A stretch of DNA of 64,000 nt from Apium graveolens (GCF_009905375.1 NC_133655.1:39100055-39164054); one strand, 5' to 3'; shown: positions 44,851 to 57,114, numbered from the stretch's first letter. Made by a program: numbers and translations. Notes: generated from the sequence alone by a model not told the origin.

Positions 44851-45296
44851 ACCCCCTCGCGCGCGCGTGCGCCACACGTGCCTGCAGCACCCGCCGTGTC
44901 TGTCTTTCTCGAACTCCGTGCGCCGTACCTGACAGCAGTGTCTGTTCCTTGCTTTGCTTCGTTTCCGTGCCATCAGCACCACATTAAACAAATGCAGACA
45001 ACAGCAGATATATGCATACTTTATATTATATATATATGATTATTTAATTACAAATTTAATTACAACAACTTCAAAAATTCATAATAAATAATCTATACAT
45101 CATAAAATTATGAAAAAAATACCCAGACGATCTAGAACACTTGTAGAACCCAGATCAACATTCAAAATTATTCTGAGAAACGATTTCTCAACAGAAAAAA
45201 TTAATCCATAATATAACTTGTAAAAACCATAATTAATTCATACAAGCACATAAAATTCTGAAATTTTTACCACAAATCTATATGCATACAACCTAT

Positions 45297-45309
45297 GCTC
45301 TGATACCAT
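45297..45309 (-). other. Primer-binding site of Cop-B
   Basis: The reverse complement is ATGGTATCAGAGC, a full match to the plant initiator Met tRNA site, directly beside the 5' LTR. Confidence 0.9.
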
Positions 45310-46963
45310 TGTTGGATTTTAATCACAGTGGAGGCATGGTAAAACACTTTTACACATATAAAATCCAAATAAAAGCATATAAATCATGATTAAAACGTAT
45401 GAATCGATTACTAACCTTTAATAGCGATCCAAAAGCAATGATCGGAGATCCTTAGCAGCTGCTCCTCAAATGTGAAGCACTCCACCTGTATCCACCAAGA
45501 AAACGACATTAAGGAGGAGGAGGTGGAGAGAATTAGGTTTTCTCAAAATTTTTGGGTTAGAATCAAAATAGGGTTTATAATAGTATATTTATAGGAAAAA
45601 TTTTCAGCTGAAATTTTCCCATAAAATATTATTATTATTAACCCTTTATTATTCACATTAATAATTAAAATACCTTTTAATTATTAATCCTTTTTCTAAA
45701 CACTTTAGAAAAAATAATTCTCTCTCTTGATTTAATTTCCAAAAATTAAATTCTTAATTAATAATATTAAGAACTTTTCTTAATTAATTTATAATCAATT
45801 AAATCTCATTTAATCAATTATTAAATTTGCCAATTAATTATTTATTTTATAAATAAATAATTATTAGCCATTATTAATTAATTCCTCCACCATTAAATCA
45901 TTTTTTTTTATGGTGTGACCCTGTAGGTTCAATATTAAGCCGGTAGTAGAAATAAATAATAATAAAACTATTTTATCATTATTTATATAAATTCTCTAAT
46001 TTATTAAATATGATTAATTAATTAATCATATTTATTCTACATCGTGAGGGATACTTCTCAGCATATCGCGACTATCCGGATAATACAAATTCACTGCTTA
46101 GAATACCAAGAACCTATTCAGTGAATAGTTACCGTACAATAAACTCCTTCGACCCTACAATGTCCTGATTAAATACAAGGCATGGATCTTGTGTCAAGCC
46201 TATCTAATTTAATCACTTGCTTACCATTTACTATGCTTAGTTCTATGCAAATTAGAAACTCCTTTCTAATTTCATTCACTCTGGCCAGAGATTCCTAAAC
46301 TAGCATAAGTGGATCAGCCTTGAACATTCGCTTCCTTCACTGGAAGGGGTAGATCTTTTATTGATCATACACTATCTTCGTGTACAAATTTCTATACCCA
46401 GTAGAGCCCTAATAATTGTCCCTGGAGACTAAGAACTAAACCAAAGCATAGTTCAGTGTACACAAGATGACTATGAAGACCTCAAGTCTAAGGATACTTG
46501 TACAACTATCACTATGTGAACAACTGCTGACACGTGAGTGAACTCCATCAGTTGTTCAGCTGTGCGAGTCATGTTCAGTGAACTTATTCCATAATAAGCA
46601 CCTACATACTAGCTATAGTGTCACCACACAAATGTCTATGAGAATAGACATCCTTCATAATGAAGCAAGCATAGTATGTACCGATCTTTGTGGATTATTA
46701 ATTACCAGTTAGTAATCCTATGATCATGAACTATTTAAGTTTAGAGTTATCATCTTTTTGGTCTCACTATTATGATCTCATCATAATCCATAAAAAGCTT
46801 TACTCTAAACTATGGTATATCTTATTTAAACACTTAAATAGATAGAGCCTGTAATAAAAAACAAAACAAGTCTTTTATTAATATCAATGAAATCAAAACA
46901 GATTACATAAAAAGTTATTCCTAAATCCTAATACATGATTGGACTTAGGACATATTCCTTTCA
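45310..46963 (-). repeat. 5' LTR of Cop-B (1654 bp)
   Basis: Matches 38521-40178 with scattered substitutions. The outer edge is followed by the perfect TACGT duplication. A candidate TATA box (TATAAATA on the minus strand) is at 45586-45593. Confidence 0.93.
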
Positions 46964-46968
46964 TACGT

Positions 46969-47820
46969 ATCGCTTACGCCTTCAAACCTTGAATTTATCT
47001 CATGATCAGTCACAATCGCGCTGATGATGACACACTTCTCTATATTTATTTCAAGGGTTTCTTAGGGTTTCCCATACCTAACTCCCTTATCACTTCTCAA
47101 CTCTATTTCCTTTATATCCCTTTATACTCCTGCCCTTTTCAGTCTTTTATTTTCGTTTCCATTACAACCATTACATGAACCAACACAACATCAGCATTGA
47201 TTTCAAACATCCCGTCATTCTAGATTCGTGTCCTCAGAACGAATCTTGACAACTTTATAACTTAGATTCATAATTCATCATACTTGTCTGCTTTTGTTCT
47301 GGCTCTAAAGCTTTTACACTACCTTCATAACCTTGGGAAGTACTTTCCCGAAAAAAATTGTCTGAACTTTAATCAATTTATTATAACCTCTGGCTCCGTG
47401 CCTTTCTTGGCCTTTCACCAACGGGTGGCCTCTCTCTTAGGAGGGTAAGTGACAAAAACAGTCTTTTATGATTCGTTAATTATTTAGAATCTCAAATGAT
47501 TCCTATATTTCCTTTAGCCAGGCTCTTGCCTCGACTGGGTCAACCTGTTCCTTGGAACTCTTAGCGACTTAAAGGTCATGAAAGAATTTCCTACCGCATC
47601 GTTTCCTCAAGGTGGTGGTTAGGAATAAAAGTATAAGTTTTATTTAGGCAGGTCCATCAATTGCCCCATAGGAGTACCGTCCTGGTTCTCCCTATCTTGC
47701 TCGACTACTGTTTTCTCGGTATGAAATGTTTTCTCATCCTCCCCATAATCGGGGTCATCCTACATGTTTTAAATCCTCATTTTCTACTTCATTATGTTAT
47801 AGGTTCCTTCTATCTTGATG
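46969..47820 (-). pseudogene. Gyp-2R gag remnant
   Basis: Inverted counterpart of Gyp-2L 20174-20350 joined to 28339-29020, without the Cop-A insertion, so it shows the empty Cop-A site (AGGCAGGTCC near 47646). The gag start has changed from ATG to ACG (near 47818). Stops and frameshifts abound. Confidence 0.6.
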
Positions 47821-47889
47821 GCGTCCTCCCTGACTATCACATTCAGGGTTTGCCCTAAATCTTATTCCTCGAACTATAACTTTCATCTA

Positions 47890-48730
47890 AGATCCAGTCC
47901 TTAAGCTCTTGAACATTTGGAACCCAAATTCTATAGGGATACCTCATTATTCCCTCATCATCTTTCTAGGTATTAATCTCTTCTCCAGTCATTGGTTCTC
48001 TGCATCTATTCATCACTTTTTCCTGGCACAATATGATCTTCTCCAATAATTCGGGCTGTATTACAATCTCAAACAGCTTTTCGGTACCGCCTCCGGTTAC
48101 CTTCACTTCTATTTCCATTTTCTCAAAGTCTCTTGTCAACTCTCCCAATGACATTTTCATCTTGAGTCTCTCTTTTATACTAAGGGCTTTAGCCACCATT
48201 TTGGCATTCCCTGGATGATAAAGAATCTCATAATCGTAATCCTTGATTAGCTCTAACCACCTCCTCTGGCACTGTTGAGCTCTTTCTGCGTGAAAATGTA
48301 CTAGAGAACTTATGGTTTATGTAAATCTCGCACTTTTCTCCATACAAGTAGTGCCTCCAACCTTTAGGGAAAAACTATTGCCACGAGCCCAAGCTCATGG
48401 GTGGGGATATCGAATTTTATATTCCCTTAATTGTCTTGACGCGTACGCGATTACCTTGCTGTGCTGTATATGAAGCACCCTAATTCCTTATGTGAAGCGT
48501 CACTACAATTCACAAAATCTCTTTTTTCATCCGGCAACGCCAACATAGGGGTCGCCACCAACCTTTGCTTTAGTTGTTAAAAGCTTTTCTCTTATTTCTC
48601 TGTCCATTCAAACTTCTCAGTCTTACAAGTAAGCCGCGTTAAAGGGGCTACTATCTTTACAAACTTGAACGAACCTCCGGTAGTGACCGGCCAATCCTAC
48701 CTCTGGTAGTTTCCCTAACCATGGTCATCA
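47890..48730 (-). pseudogene. Displaced RT-RNase H fragment in Gyp-2R
   Basis: Inverted counterpart of 19290-20133. The best open piece, 48199-47966, reads ALSIKERLKMKMSLGELT and continues to EPMTGEEINT. RNase H blocks upstream (GEKCEIY-like, YHPGNAK-like) are recognisable across frames. It lies between leader ORF and gag as in Gyp-2L. Confidence 0.72.
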
Positions 48731-48754
48731 ATTCCTCAGTGGTCTTTTATTCAT

Positions 48755-49070
48755 TCTAGTCAGGATCCTCCACGGGATCCTCCTCAGCCACAATCCCTTC
48801 TAGGACAACATCCTCAACCGCTACATCCTCAATATGAACATCATCCGGTCCTGCGTTAGGACGCTCTATCGGATCCACAATCCGATCTCTAATTAGTAAT
48901 AAAACATCATCGCGCTGTTGCTCCTCAACCTCAGGGTTCGGAGTCCCGCTACCATATATGATAACGAACTACGCTTCTATCACGATATTTATAAGGGTTC
49001 CCATAAGGGTTTTAACTGTCAGTACTACGTTAGGTAGCCCGACTATGAACTTGGCAAGAGTTCTTATTAT
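48755..49070 (-). pseudogene. Leader ORF of Gyp-2R, decayed
   Basis: Inverted counterpart of 18932-19249, with the same acidic Val/Glu/Asp-rich composition. It has an extra TAG just before the TAA seen in Gyp-2L. No known domain. Confidence 0.35.
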
Positions 49071-49124
49071 CTTAGTGAACTTATTATCTTAATGCCACAT
49101 CATCTCTGAGGTTTATAACGCTTA

Positions 49125-49136
49125 GCTCTGATACCA
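49125..49136 (-). other. Primer-binding site beside the Gyp-2R LTR
   Basis: The reverse complement is TGGTATCAGAGC, the exact initiator Met tRNA site, four bases from the LTR end at 49141. Confidence 0.88.
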
Positions 49137-49140
49137 TTTC

Positions 49141-52100
49141 TGTAACACCCCCAAATCCGGGGTCGGGGATCTGGGTTGTCATGAGTTCCATTTCCCTTAA
49201 TAATACTTAATCTTAATAATCAACCAACTACTACGTACTATGACCCCACAATATACACACACCACAAGTTATAGTCTCAGAGATGAATACCCAAAAATAA
49301 CAAAAGTCATTTTATTTTACAATTATAAACCATTACACCTTAAGAGGGTTTCCAAATAAATTTACATATTCCTTGCCATTATTACAATTCATAAATATAC
49401 ATAAGTCTGGTATATCAAAAGTTGAAAGCCTAGCCTATTGGTAGACCCAACCTCAGCTACAAAGGCATCAATGCCTACAGGAAACTGCGGAACATTTCCA
49501 ATCCACTCGCGAATTGGGAGCTTGATCCTGTTCATCTTTTCTATCTGTTGTTGTGTGATGAAAGAAGAAAGCAAGGTGAGAAACAAGCCCACCGAAATAA
49601 TATGTATAATAATTAACAATATATGAGCATTCTCATAATACTAATGAAAGTCTTGGTCAAAATAAATGAACCAAGTTTGATCTCTTAACGCGACCAAGTC
49701 GCAAAATATTCAGTATATATGTACATATACTTTTCAAAATCTTGGAAGTCCTCTTCCATGCATAATAAACACAGAGTTCCAGTTTATAACTGTATAAAAA
49801 TATCATTGCAATATGATCTCATATGTCTAACCTGGTCTCAACGTTTTTATGAAAATCTTTGTCATGCATAAGATAATCATTAACCAGATATAAGTTGAGA
49901 AGGTGAAGTTACAAGATACTCCAATATACTTATATCTTTTCCGAATACTACTTGAACTACCACCGTTCAAGGTATAATCAGTTTCAAAAGTTCATCACAT
50001 AGATGAGATTACAAGGAAAGACTTGAATAGATTCAATCTTTGAAATATCATTATAAATAATGAAGTTACGAGATACTTCATTAAGTCCCGATATATATAC
50101 ACCTATATATATATATATATGCATTTCATACACTCCTTGAAAACCTCTGTTATGAAAATTATAAACAGAGTTGCAATATCCAATAAATTTGGAAAGGAGA
50201 AAACCTTGGCATAAACCTGATATCTTGCTGATCAGGCAAAGATAACAATAAGTAACCTTTTCTACTAGTAGATGGACGAATTCCCCACTGGTCATCACCC
50301 TGGCCGGAATAGGACCTTATGCTGGACTGCTACTCAGCCACTTACGCATTTGATGGACTCCCACTGAGCCACTTACACTTTCATGGACGCCCACTAAGCC
50401 CATGTTGCTTATGCCGACTCAAATAGATGAACTTACTTCCCGAACGATGGGCAAGTAATCAAGATGTTTTCTCAAAACAGCAACCTCGTTGCGAATGTAA
50501 AATACACCACTGAGCCGAATCCCTCAGGTTTTGAGCGAGTATTTAAATCCCCTTCGAAAGGAAGATCTTAAATAAAAAAAAAATGAGTTTTGGAATCCGC
50601 TCTAACTTTTAAAAATCATTTTGAAGACTCGAAAACATTTTTAAGAATGTTTGGAGTAATACTGATTTAATGAAATAAATCAGTCCCGATATGTTGGAGA
50701 ATATCTGAATATTATTATTTAAATAATATTCCCATAAAGGATAATCTCTATAAAAATAATGGAAGTAGAAGTTTTAAGACTCATGCTTGAAATGAATAAT
50801 AAATAAACCAAAGATAAACTTATACTAAAGTACGATCTTTATTTGAATAATCGAAAATAAGTTTGATTATCGAAACATTATTCTTTAATAAAATAAAGAA
50901 TATTATTTAGTAAATAAGCGGAGTCATAAGTCCTCGAATGAATATTCAAAATAATATTCATTAAATAGAATAAACAGAGTCATAAGTCCTCGAATGAATA
51001 TTCAAGATAATATTCATTAAATAAAATAAACCGAGTCATAAGTCCTCGAATGAATATTCAAAGTAATATTCATTAATAAAAATAAAGTTATCGAATAAAC
51101 CTTATTCGATTAATAGTTTTGAAAACTATATATATATATAATATACTCGGGAACATCGACTCCCGGTTTTAGAAAATGTTCGCCTTTGGGTCCCCTATAC
51201 AATGGGTATACGCAACTACTGCTTATCTCTAGCATATGTATTATGCAACTTATAAGCATTTGAATCAACAATTAGATATTAAGATTACGAAACAGACATG
51301 CATATATACCATATCAGCATGCTCCAATATATCAAAAAATTTGCTAATAACAATCATGCACTTATCACAAGATAATGCCTATATATATATTTACATCACA
51401 ACAACAATATAACGGGTAGAAAATATGCATGAGCGACTGAGGGTGATAAAAGTCTTGGGACGAGTCTGGTAACCTATAAACAACATATAAGTTGGAATTA
51501 AACCAAAGTCGCTTATGAATCTATACTTTAACGAATTAGACCATAACGTTCGCTTTTGCGCTTAACGATTCACTTAAGTCGCTCGAATACCCTCGGTTCC
51601 ACCATTTTTACTAAATTAACCATTAAGGGTTTTAAGGAGATTCTTTCGCGAGTACCCTACCAACTGCCTAATCCACTTTAAATAATTGTTTCATACTCCA
51701 ATTAGTCATTTAAGGTCCTTAACCAAGGTTTTAAAGTAAGGCGAGGGGTAATGGTTCGGTCGTGAAACGCCGTTACTTAAAACGGTCGTTTCTCCTAAAC
51801 CGTACATCGGATTCAAGTGAACCACATATCAAAACGAAGCTCATAACATGAAATATCTAATCATGGCAATGGTCAAAACCTAACAGTGAGTTCTCGGGTC
51901 CTGATGTTAAGAACAAAAACAGTCTAAAGTAAATCGGGCATTACGACGGTTATGTTTACGCGATTACCAAATTTAAAACATTCCAATCAATTCACAATTC
52001 AACCCACAATCACCACTACAACCAAAATTCATCCATTCTTTACTACAACAGATCCAACAACTCAATATTTCCAATTTATACTACTTCTCAATCATGAACT

Positions 52101-53213
52101 AAGAGCTTACATGAGTTCATTAACTAATCATCAAGATTTACAACTCCAAAAACATAACAAAACCAGCCAATCTCTAAATATTCAATAATCATGCCTCTCA
52201 TGAACTATACTACTCATAATAAGCTCTTAAAATTCAATAATAATGCTAGGTTAAGAGATTATACCTTCCTTGTGAGTAGGACTAATGAGCTTGAAACAAC
52301 CTTGGAAAATCCTTACTAAAGCTTTATCTAAACAAAAACACAAGATCAAAATTTCAAGTTCTTGAAAAACATTATTCACTCTCTTCTTCCATGAATTATA
52401 GGAAGAGATTGTGAAGGAATTTGAAGCTTAGATTCATAGGATATCTATATCTATGTACAAGGAACCTTGGATAATTACCTCATGATTTAACAATGCTTGG
52501 ATCTTGGATTTTGATTTTTTTCTCCTTGAAAATGAAGGAAGGCCGAGAGCTTTCTTGTTGGATAATGAAGTCAATTTTGTGTTTTGTGATTTGAATTGTT
52601 TTGCTTGGTTGTTTTGCCTTTTGTTTTGTTTAATTACCTTTTAACCATGGTAAATTTTGTGTGGTTTATAATCAACCAACAATTCCTTCCCTTTGGTCAT
52701 GCTTATGTCATCCTCCTATGCATCTTCCCACACTTGTCCTCTTCTTGTTGATGTGATGACATCATCATCATTAACCTCTTTGATTAACTCCTAATTACTT
52801 GGCTAATGACCGCTGATCTGTTATACGGTTCGCTTAACTTTCGTTCTCGTTTATCGTTTGAGGGATCATACCCGGGATCTTATTACTTGGGTTTCCTTAA
52901 CCTTTCTCAATACATTATATTCCTTTTATGATACTCTCTTATAATCTTTGAATTTAAATCCTTTTTATCCTGTTACCTTATACTCAATTCTTTCGGTATC
53001 TGGTGGATTTTCGGGAAAAATCAAAGTGTTCGAATTTGGATTCTGACGATCTTTACATACACTTATATACCATATAGAGTACTAATAAGATCTCAGAATA
53101 ACAATAATAGAACCTCTACAAAGTGTGGCATAAGAAGTTTTCTTATTCAACATAATCAGCAAAAACACTATTCATAAGGGTTACAAAAAGTTCAAAATTT
53201 TGGGGTTATTACA
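49141..53213 (-). repeat. LTR of Gyp-2R (4073 bp), shared by two element bodies
   Basis: Minus-strand start TGTAATAACCCC (53213), end GGGGGTGTTACA (49141). It pairs with 14793-18856. A polypurine tract adjoins 53214 and a primer site adjoins 49141, so this one LTR acts as 3' LTR to the fragment on its right and 5' LTR to the body on its left. The tandem repeats described for Gyp-2L recur at 50914-51076 (three full units) and near 50320-50405. Confidence 0.9.
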
Positions 53214-53226
53214 GTCTCCCCTCCTT
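53214..53226 (-). other. Polypurine tract upstream of the Gyp-2R LTR
   Basis: The reverse complement is AAGGAGGGGAGAC, directly at the LTR start. It marks 53214 onward as the 3' end of a minus-strand element body. Confidence 0.8.
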
Positions 53227-53229
53227 AAA

Positions 53230-54010
53230 AGGATTCCGTCCCGAAATCAGATAGAAAATGAATAGGGATACTCTCTTAGCATTACACTTTCTAAATCTCA
53301 AGTAAATTTTCCCACATTGTGGTTCTACCATCAAACTATGACTAGTTTGATAACCCTTCTCCTAAGCACTTATTCCTTTTCAATCTATAATCCTTCCTGG
53401 TTGCTCCATACAGGTTATGTCTAGTTGCATGTCTATGCGCTCATATGCCCCTATTTGTCTGGCATCCGAATTACACTTCCTTAACATTGATACGTGGAAC
53501 ACGTTATGAACTTGCTACATGTTCGGGGGTAGGGCTAGCTCATATGCTAACTTCCCAATACGTCTTAATATATCCAAGGGTCCAACAATTTGTGGGCTTA
53601 GCTTTTCTTTCTTTCCGAACCACATCCATCCTTTCCAAGGGAATACCTATAACGACACTAGGTCCCTTACTTCCTATTCTTTGTCCTTTCATGTCAAATC
53701 AACATACTTCTTATATCTATCTTGGGCTACTACCAGCCGTCCTCTGATTAGATCTATTATATCCTTGGTCCTTTGGACTACTGCGGGTCCGAGCATCTTG
53801 CGCTCTACAACTTCATCCTAACATAAGGGAGATCGACATTGTCTTCCCTCAAGGATCTGATAAGGCGATATCTCGATACTGACATACGATCTATTATCAT
53901 AAGAAAACTCGATACGTGCTAAGTGATCATTCCAAATTCTTTCAAGTCCATTACACAGAATCTCATCATAGCTTCTAGCATTATAGCTTTTGCTTCTCAA
54001 TACCCATTCT
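53230..54010 (-). pseudogene. Gyp-2 integrase C-terminus and chromodomain-side remnant
   Basis: Minus-strand reading gives the end of the integrase core (HLARIEFSYDNRSY, then SPYQILEGRQCRSPLC), with a TAG at 53818-53820 where relatives have Trp. Further frames give WKGWMWFGKKEKLSP (GPY/F-type module) and LAYELALPPNM followed by HNVFHVSMLRK. Compare WDEVGERKILGPELVQQ and VAYELVLPP in Gyp-1b. The frame is broken many times. It is the only trace of Gyp-2's own integrase in the window. Confidence 0.7.
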
Positions 54011-54275
54011 TTTCCAGTTCGTAGTCATTATTATCTTCCGTACATAATACTATACTGGTTACACTTTTTCTCGTTAGTATTCTATAACCTTTTAATAACC
54101 GCGTCAACCTTAGTATCATGAACGCGTTAGATTCAGAATACCACCGCACTGATACTACTTCCTTTAGCTGCTTCCATCTTCGAAAGCTTGATCTATCGTA
54201 TATAAGTAAAAGATTTTATTGAGAGATCACTATGATCATGAACACTTGTTCTATTGCATAGTTAGTACAGAAGGT
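54011..54275. other. Unrecognised 265 bp before the Gyp-1c LTR
   Basis: Probably very decayed Gyp-2 pol, judged only by position; no motif is readable. The right edge is the Gyp-1c LTR start at 54276. AGAAGG-type sequence just before it may include a target duplication, but the other side is outside the window. Confidence 0.3.
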
Positions 54276-57098
54276 TGTAATATCCGGGATATATCGTGTA
54301 ATTATTTTTGCTATTATATAATTATTATGTGTGTTCAGTATCTATTCTGTGAGCTAATTGTAAAGTGTTATCTGTACTTGAATATTCAAAAATAATATTA
54401 ATTGAGTATTTTAATTTTTATATGTCCAAAATAAAATATAGATAATTGTCATATCTTCCTAATTATTTTTATGTTGGTTTATGGATTTATAAGAATCATA
54501 TGAAATTTCTAAAATCTTTTTCCGGGTAATTAAAATCTATTTTATAAAAACGGGAACCAACCGACGTCAACCGTTGTTACGTTTTTGGAACCCGAAACTC
54601 TTTCGAGAACTCCTTCCTAACCTAATTGTAATATTCCGAGCATATTCCATGTTTCGACTTTTTCGATCCGGCGTACGGTTTGTCCTGCGCGGGTCCCGGC
54701 GCAACATTTTCGATACAATATTCGTTTCGGTAAATTAATAAAACCCGTATTTTCGATAAACGGGAGCTTTTTATTAAACTATCCCAATTATCACTTCGTA
54801 ATACGTGTAACCAGGCGCTGAGACCAAGACCGCAGTACAAATTGTACTGGTTTGGATAATTATCCCGAAAACCGATACCGTTTGGATCAGTTTTTATAAA
54901 TAAACGTACCGTTTTATATCCGGAATGATCCCACGGGATACTAATTCTCCGTAATTATAAATAGCCTTTTACCGTATTTTATTTCGTATCAAAATCATTT
55001 GCGGATAGTTAATTCTATAATTTTCAGAAAAAAACCCTAATTACATAAACTGTTCTAAGAATCAAACAACAAAATGAAGGCGTTACTGATCTCTGTTTTC
55101 AAAGCTTGAGTAACCAAAACGAAGGATTTGAAGTGTTCTATCAGATTCTGAGCTTTGTTTCACTGCAGAATCAAAGGTTTATTTTCTGAAAATTTATTTA
55201 TTTTCCAATTTATTTTATTAAAAATATGAATTTTTGTTCGGATGATTGTTTGTATGATTTGATGATTTCATGTTGTAGAGCTTGTTTTCCTGACGATTTT
55301 CATATGTCATACGTCTGATTTGGAGTTCAATAACATGCTCAAAAGTGGGTTTAATTTTCGAATTTCAAAATTAGGGTTTATAACCCGTATGAATGTTCTT
55401 AATTGAAATTTGGGGGTTTCTTATTCTATGATAGTTTGATGTTGTGTTATAGTGGGTTGTGTTATCTGTGAAATTTGCAATCTAGTCGTATAAGTTTCAT
55501 GAACCAACGAGGTCTGTAGAGGAGGGAGTTGTGTTTTGAAGTTTTCCGATGTTCGCCGAAACCTGGAAAATTTCACGGCCAAATTCCGGCCAACTCAGGG
55601 ATTGTTGGGTTGTTTTGATTGCATGATTGTATTCCTGGTAATTTGTAGATGTGATCTGGAGCTTTTGGTAAGGTGAGGAGGTCGGAATCGTGTTCTCCGG
55701 CAAACCCGACTGTTTTCCGGCGACCCCCTGGAAAATTACAGTTTAGTACCCCAACTTTTGAAAACGATGAAGTTCAGTCCCTGTAGTTTCCAGAGTTTGC
55801 AAAAGTTGGATTCCTGTTTTAAAAATGTTTAAAAATCATATTTCCTATTTATTTTTATTATAAAAATTCATTTTTAATTTCTGAAAATTCTAAAAATTAG
55901 TATTTTAATTCCGAAAATTATTTTTAATTCCAAAATAAATCTAAATTAATTAGTTAATTAATTTCAGTTAATTTCTAATTGATTAATTGGTCAATTAATT
56001 TGAAAATTAATTGATTAATTGATTTAATTAATTATTAATTGATTTTAATTAATTATTTAATTAGATTTAATTATTTAAAAATGATTTAAAAATTCTGAAA
56101 AAATAGTTTCGAGCTTTAAAATATTATTCTAAATTATTTCCAAGGCTCGATAATTAGTATAAAATTGTTTCGGAGCCAGAATTGGCCAACCGAACCCTGT
56201 TTATTATTCCGAAATTGATCCAACGACCCGTTTTAATTCCAAAAAATGTTTTAAAAATCATTTTAAATACCAGAAAGCCTATTTATGACCCGAGACTTCT
56301 TTATAAATGATATATCATTGATTACGTGATGTATTATATGCTATATGTGACTTGTTAATTGACTATCGGTCTATATATTCGGTGTTTACTTGATTATTGC
56401 ATAACTTTCAATCCGTTAATCGGATTTGGGTAAAACGAAGGGTAGATAGAAGTATGTGTTGAATAGAATTCTATGAGTCAATTATTGATAGATGCTTATG
56501 GTATGTGAGCAGAAGAGGCAAGGCGTAGGAAAGGGAAACAGATAGTTGAGAAGTAAGACGGTTGTGATTGGAAGCGAGTGCAGTGTAGTAAGCTAATACC
56601 AGGCAAGTGTTCTGAACTTTCTCGAGATATTGTAGTACTTGATAATCCTGTGATATTGCAAGTGCTTTGAATCACAGAAACCTAAACCCTGATTTCAGTT
56701 ATTGTTCTTGAGCCATGAATCATATTCTTTCTAAGCCATTGATTATTGTATACCCAAACAAGAACCACAAATCTACGATACTACTCCACAAATACATACA
56801 AACTAAATACCAGACACTGAAATGAACTATGATATACTCAACCCATGGTATCTTATACCTTGAAAGACCAAATCTTTGAAACCCTGAAATGTTGATTCCT
56901 TTGTTATCCAATTTTTTTATTACCCAGCATCCAAGCTTTTAAATTGCCTTATTGATCCTTACAAGGATTGAAACCCTTTCATTGTTAAACATTTATTATT
57001 GTTAATGATTTCGGTTATTGTTTATTATTGCATATTCTGTTATTATGTTAGAATTGGATTGTTTTTAAACTTCTGACCCGGGTTTGGAGGGCGCCACA
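54276..57098 (+). repeat. 5' LTR of Gyp-1c (2823 bp, internally deleted)
   Basis: Starts TGTAATATCCGGG and ends GGGCGCCACA. It matches the reverse complement of 31356-34789 closely. Near 57066-57072 the sequence jumps from 'ggattgtttttaaa' to 'cttctgacccgggtttgg', missing about 0.6 kb present in Gyp-1b (31396-32005). A short A-rich overlap at the join suggests a microhomology deletion. The lost part lies just before the LTR 3' end. Confidence 0.9.
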
Positions 57099-57102
57099 GG
57101 TT

Positions 57103-57114
57103 TGGTATCAGTGC
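57103..57114 (+). other. Primer-binding site of Gyp-1c
   Basis: TGGTATCAGTGC, one mismatch from the initiator Met tRNA site, four bases after the LTR. Confidence 0.82.

Larger units (their letters stand above)
43452..45296 (-). other. Cop-B leader (1.85 kb, noncoding)
   Basis: Matches the Cop-A leader along its length. It contains the same four dispersed repeats (43649-43952), the same hairpin cluster (44712-44850) and the GC-rich patch (near 44850-44930). No frame here is supported as coding. Confidence 0.7.
38521..46963 (-). mobile_element. Cop-B: Ty1/copia element, minus strand, inserted in Gyp-2R
   Basis: Two LTRs (38521-40178 and 45310-46963) enclose leader, truncated gag, protease, integrase, RT and RNase H. 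The target duplication is perfect: TACGT at 38516-38520 and 46964-46968. The intact target is visible in Gyp-2L near 29021. It is the same family as Cop-A but inserted about 0.85 kb further along the Gyp-2 body and in the other orientation relative to it, so it is an independent insertion. Confidence 0.94.
37769..54275 (-). mobile_element. Gyp-2R: minus-strand gypsy of the 4-kb-LTR family, interrupted by Cop-B
   Basis: Read on the minus strand: integrase/chromodomain remnant (54010-53230), polypurine tract, an LTR (53213-49141), primer site, leader ORF, displaced RT-RNase H, gag remnant, Cop-B insertion, then the gag-protease side ending at 37769. From 53213 to 37769 without Cop-B it is about 7.0 kb and mirrors Gyp-2L. 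The single LTR has a polypurine tract on one side and a primer site on the other, so it joins two element bodies in tandem. Confidence 0.75.

Noticed and set aside
14793..53213. A single large inverted segmental duplication of host DNA
   Set aside because: The arms contain only retroelement sequence, start at LTR edges and have different outer flanks, so two element copies explain them better.
54622..54840. 72-codon minus-strand frame repeated at 34227-34445
   Set aside because: It lies in the Gyp-1 LTR in both places; shared because the LTRs are near-identical.
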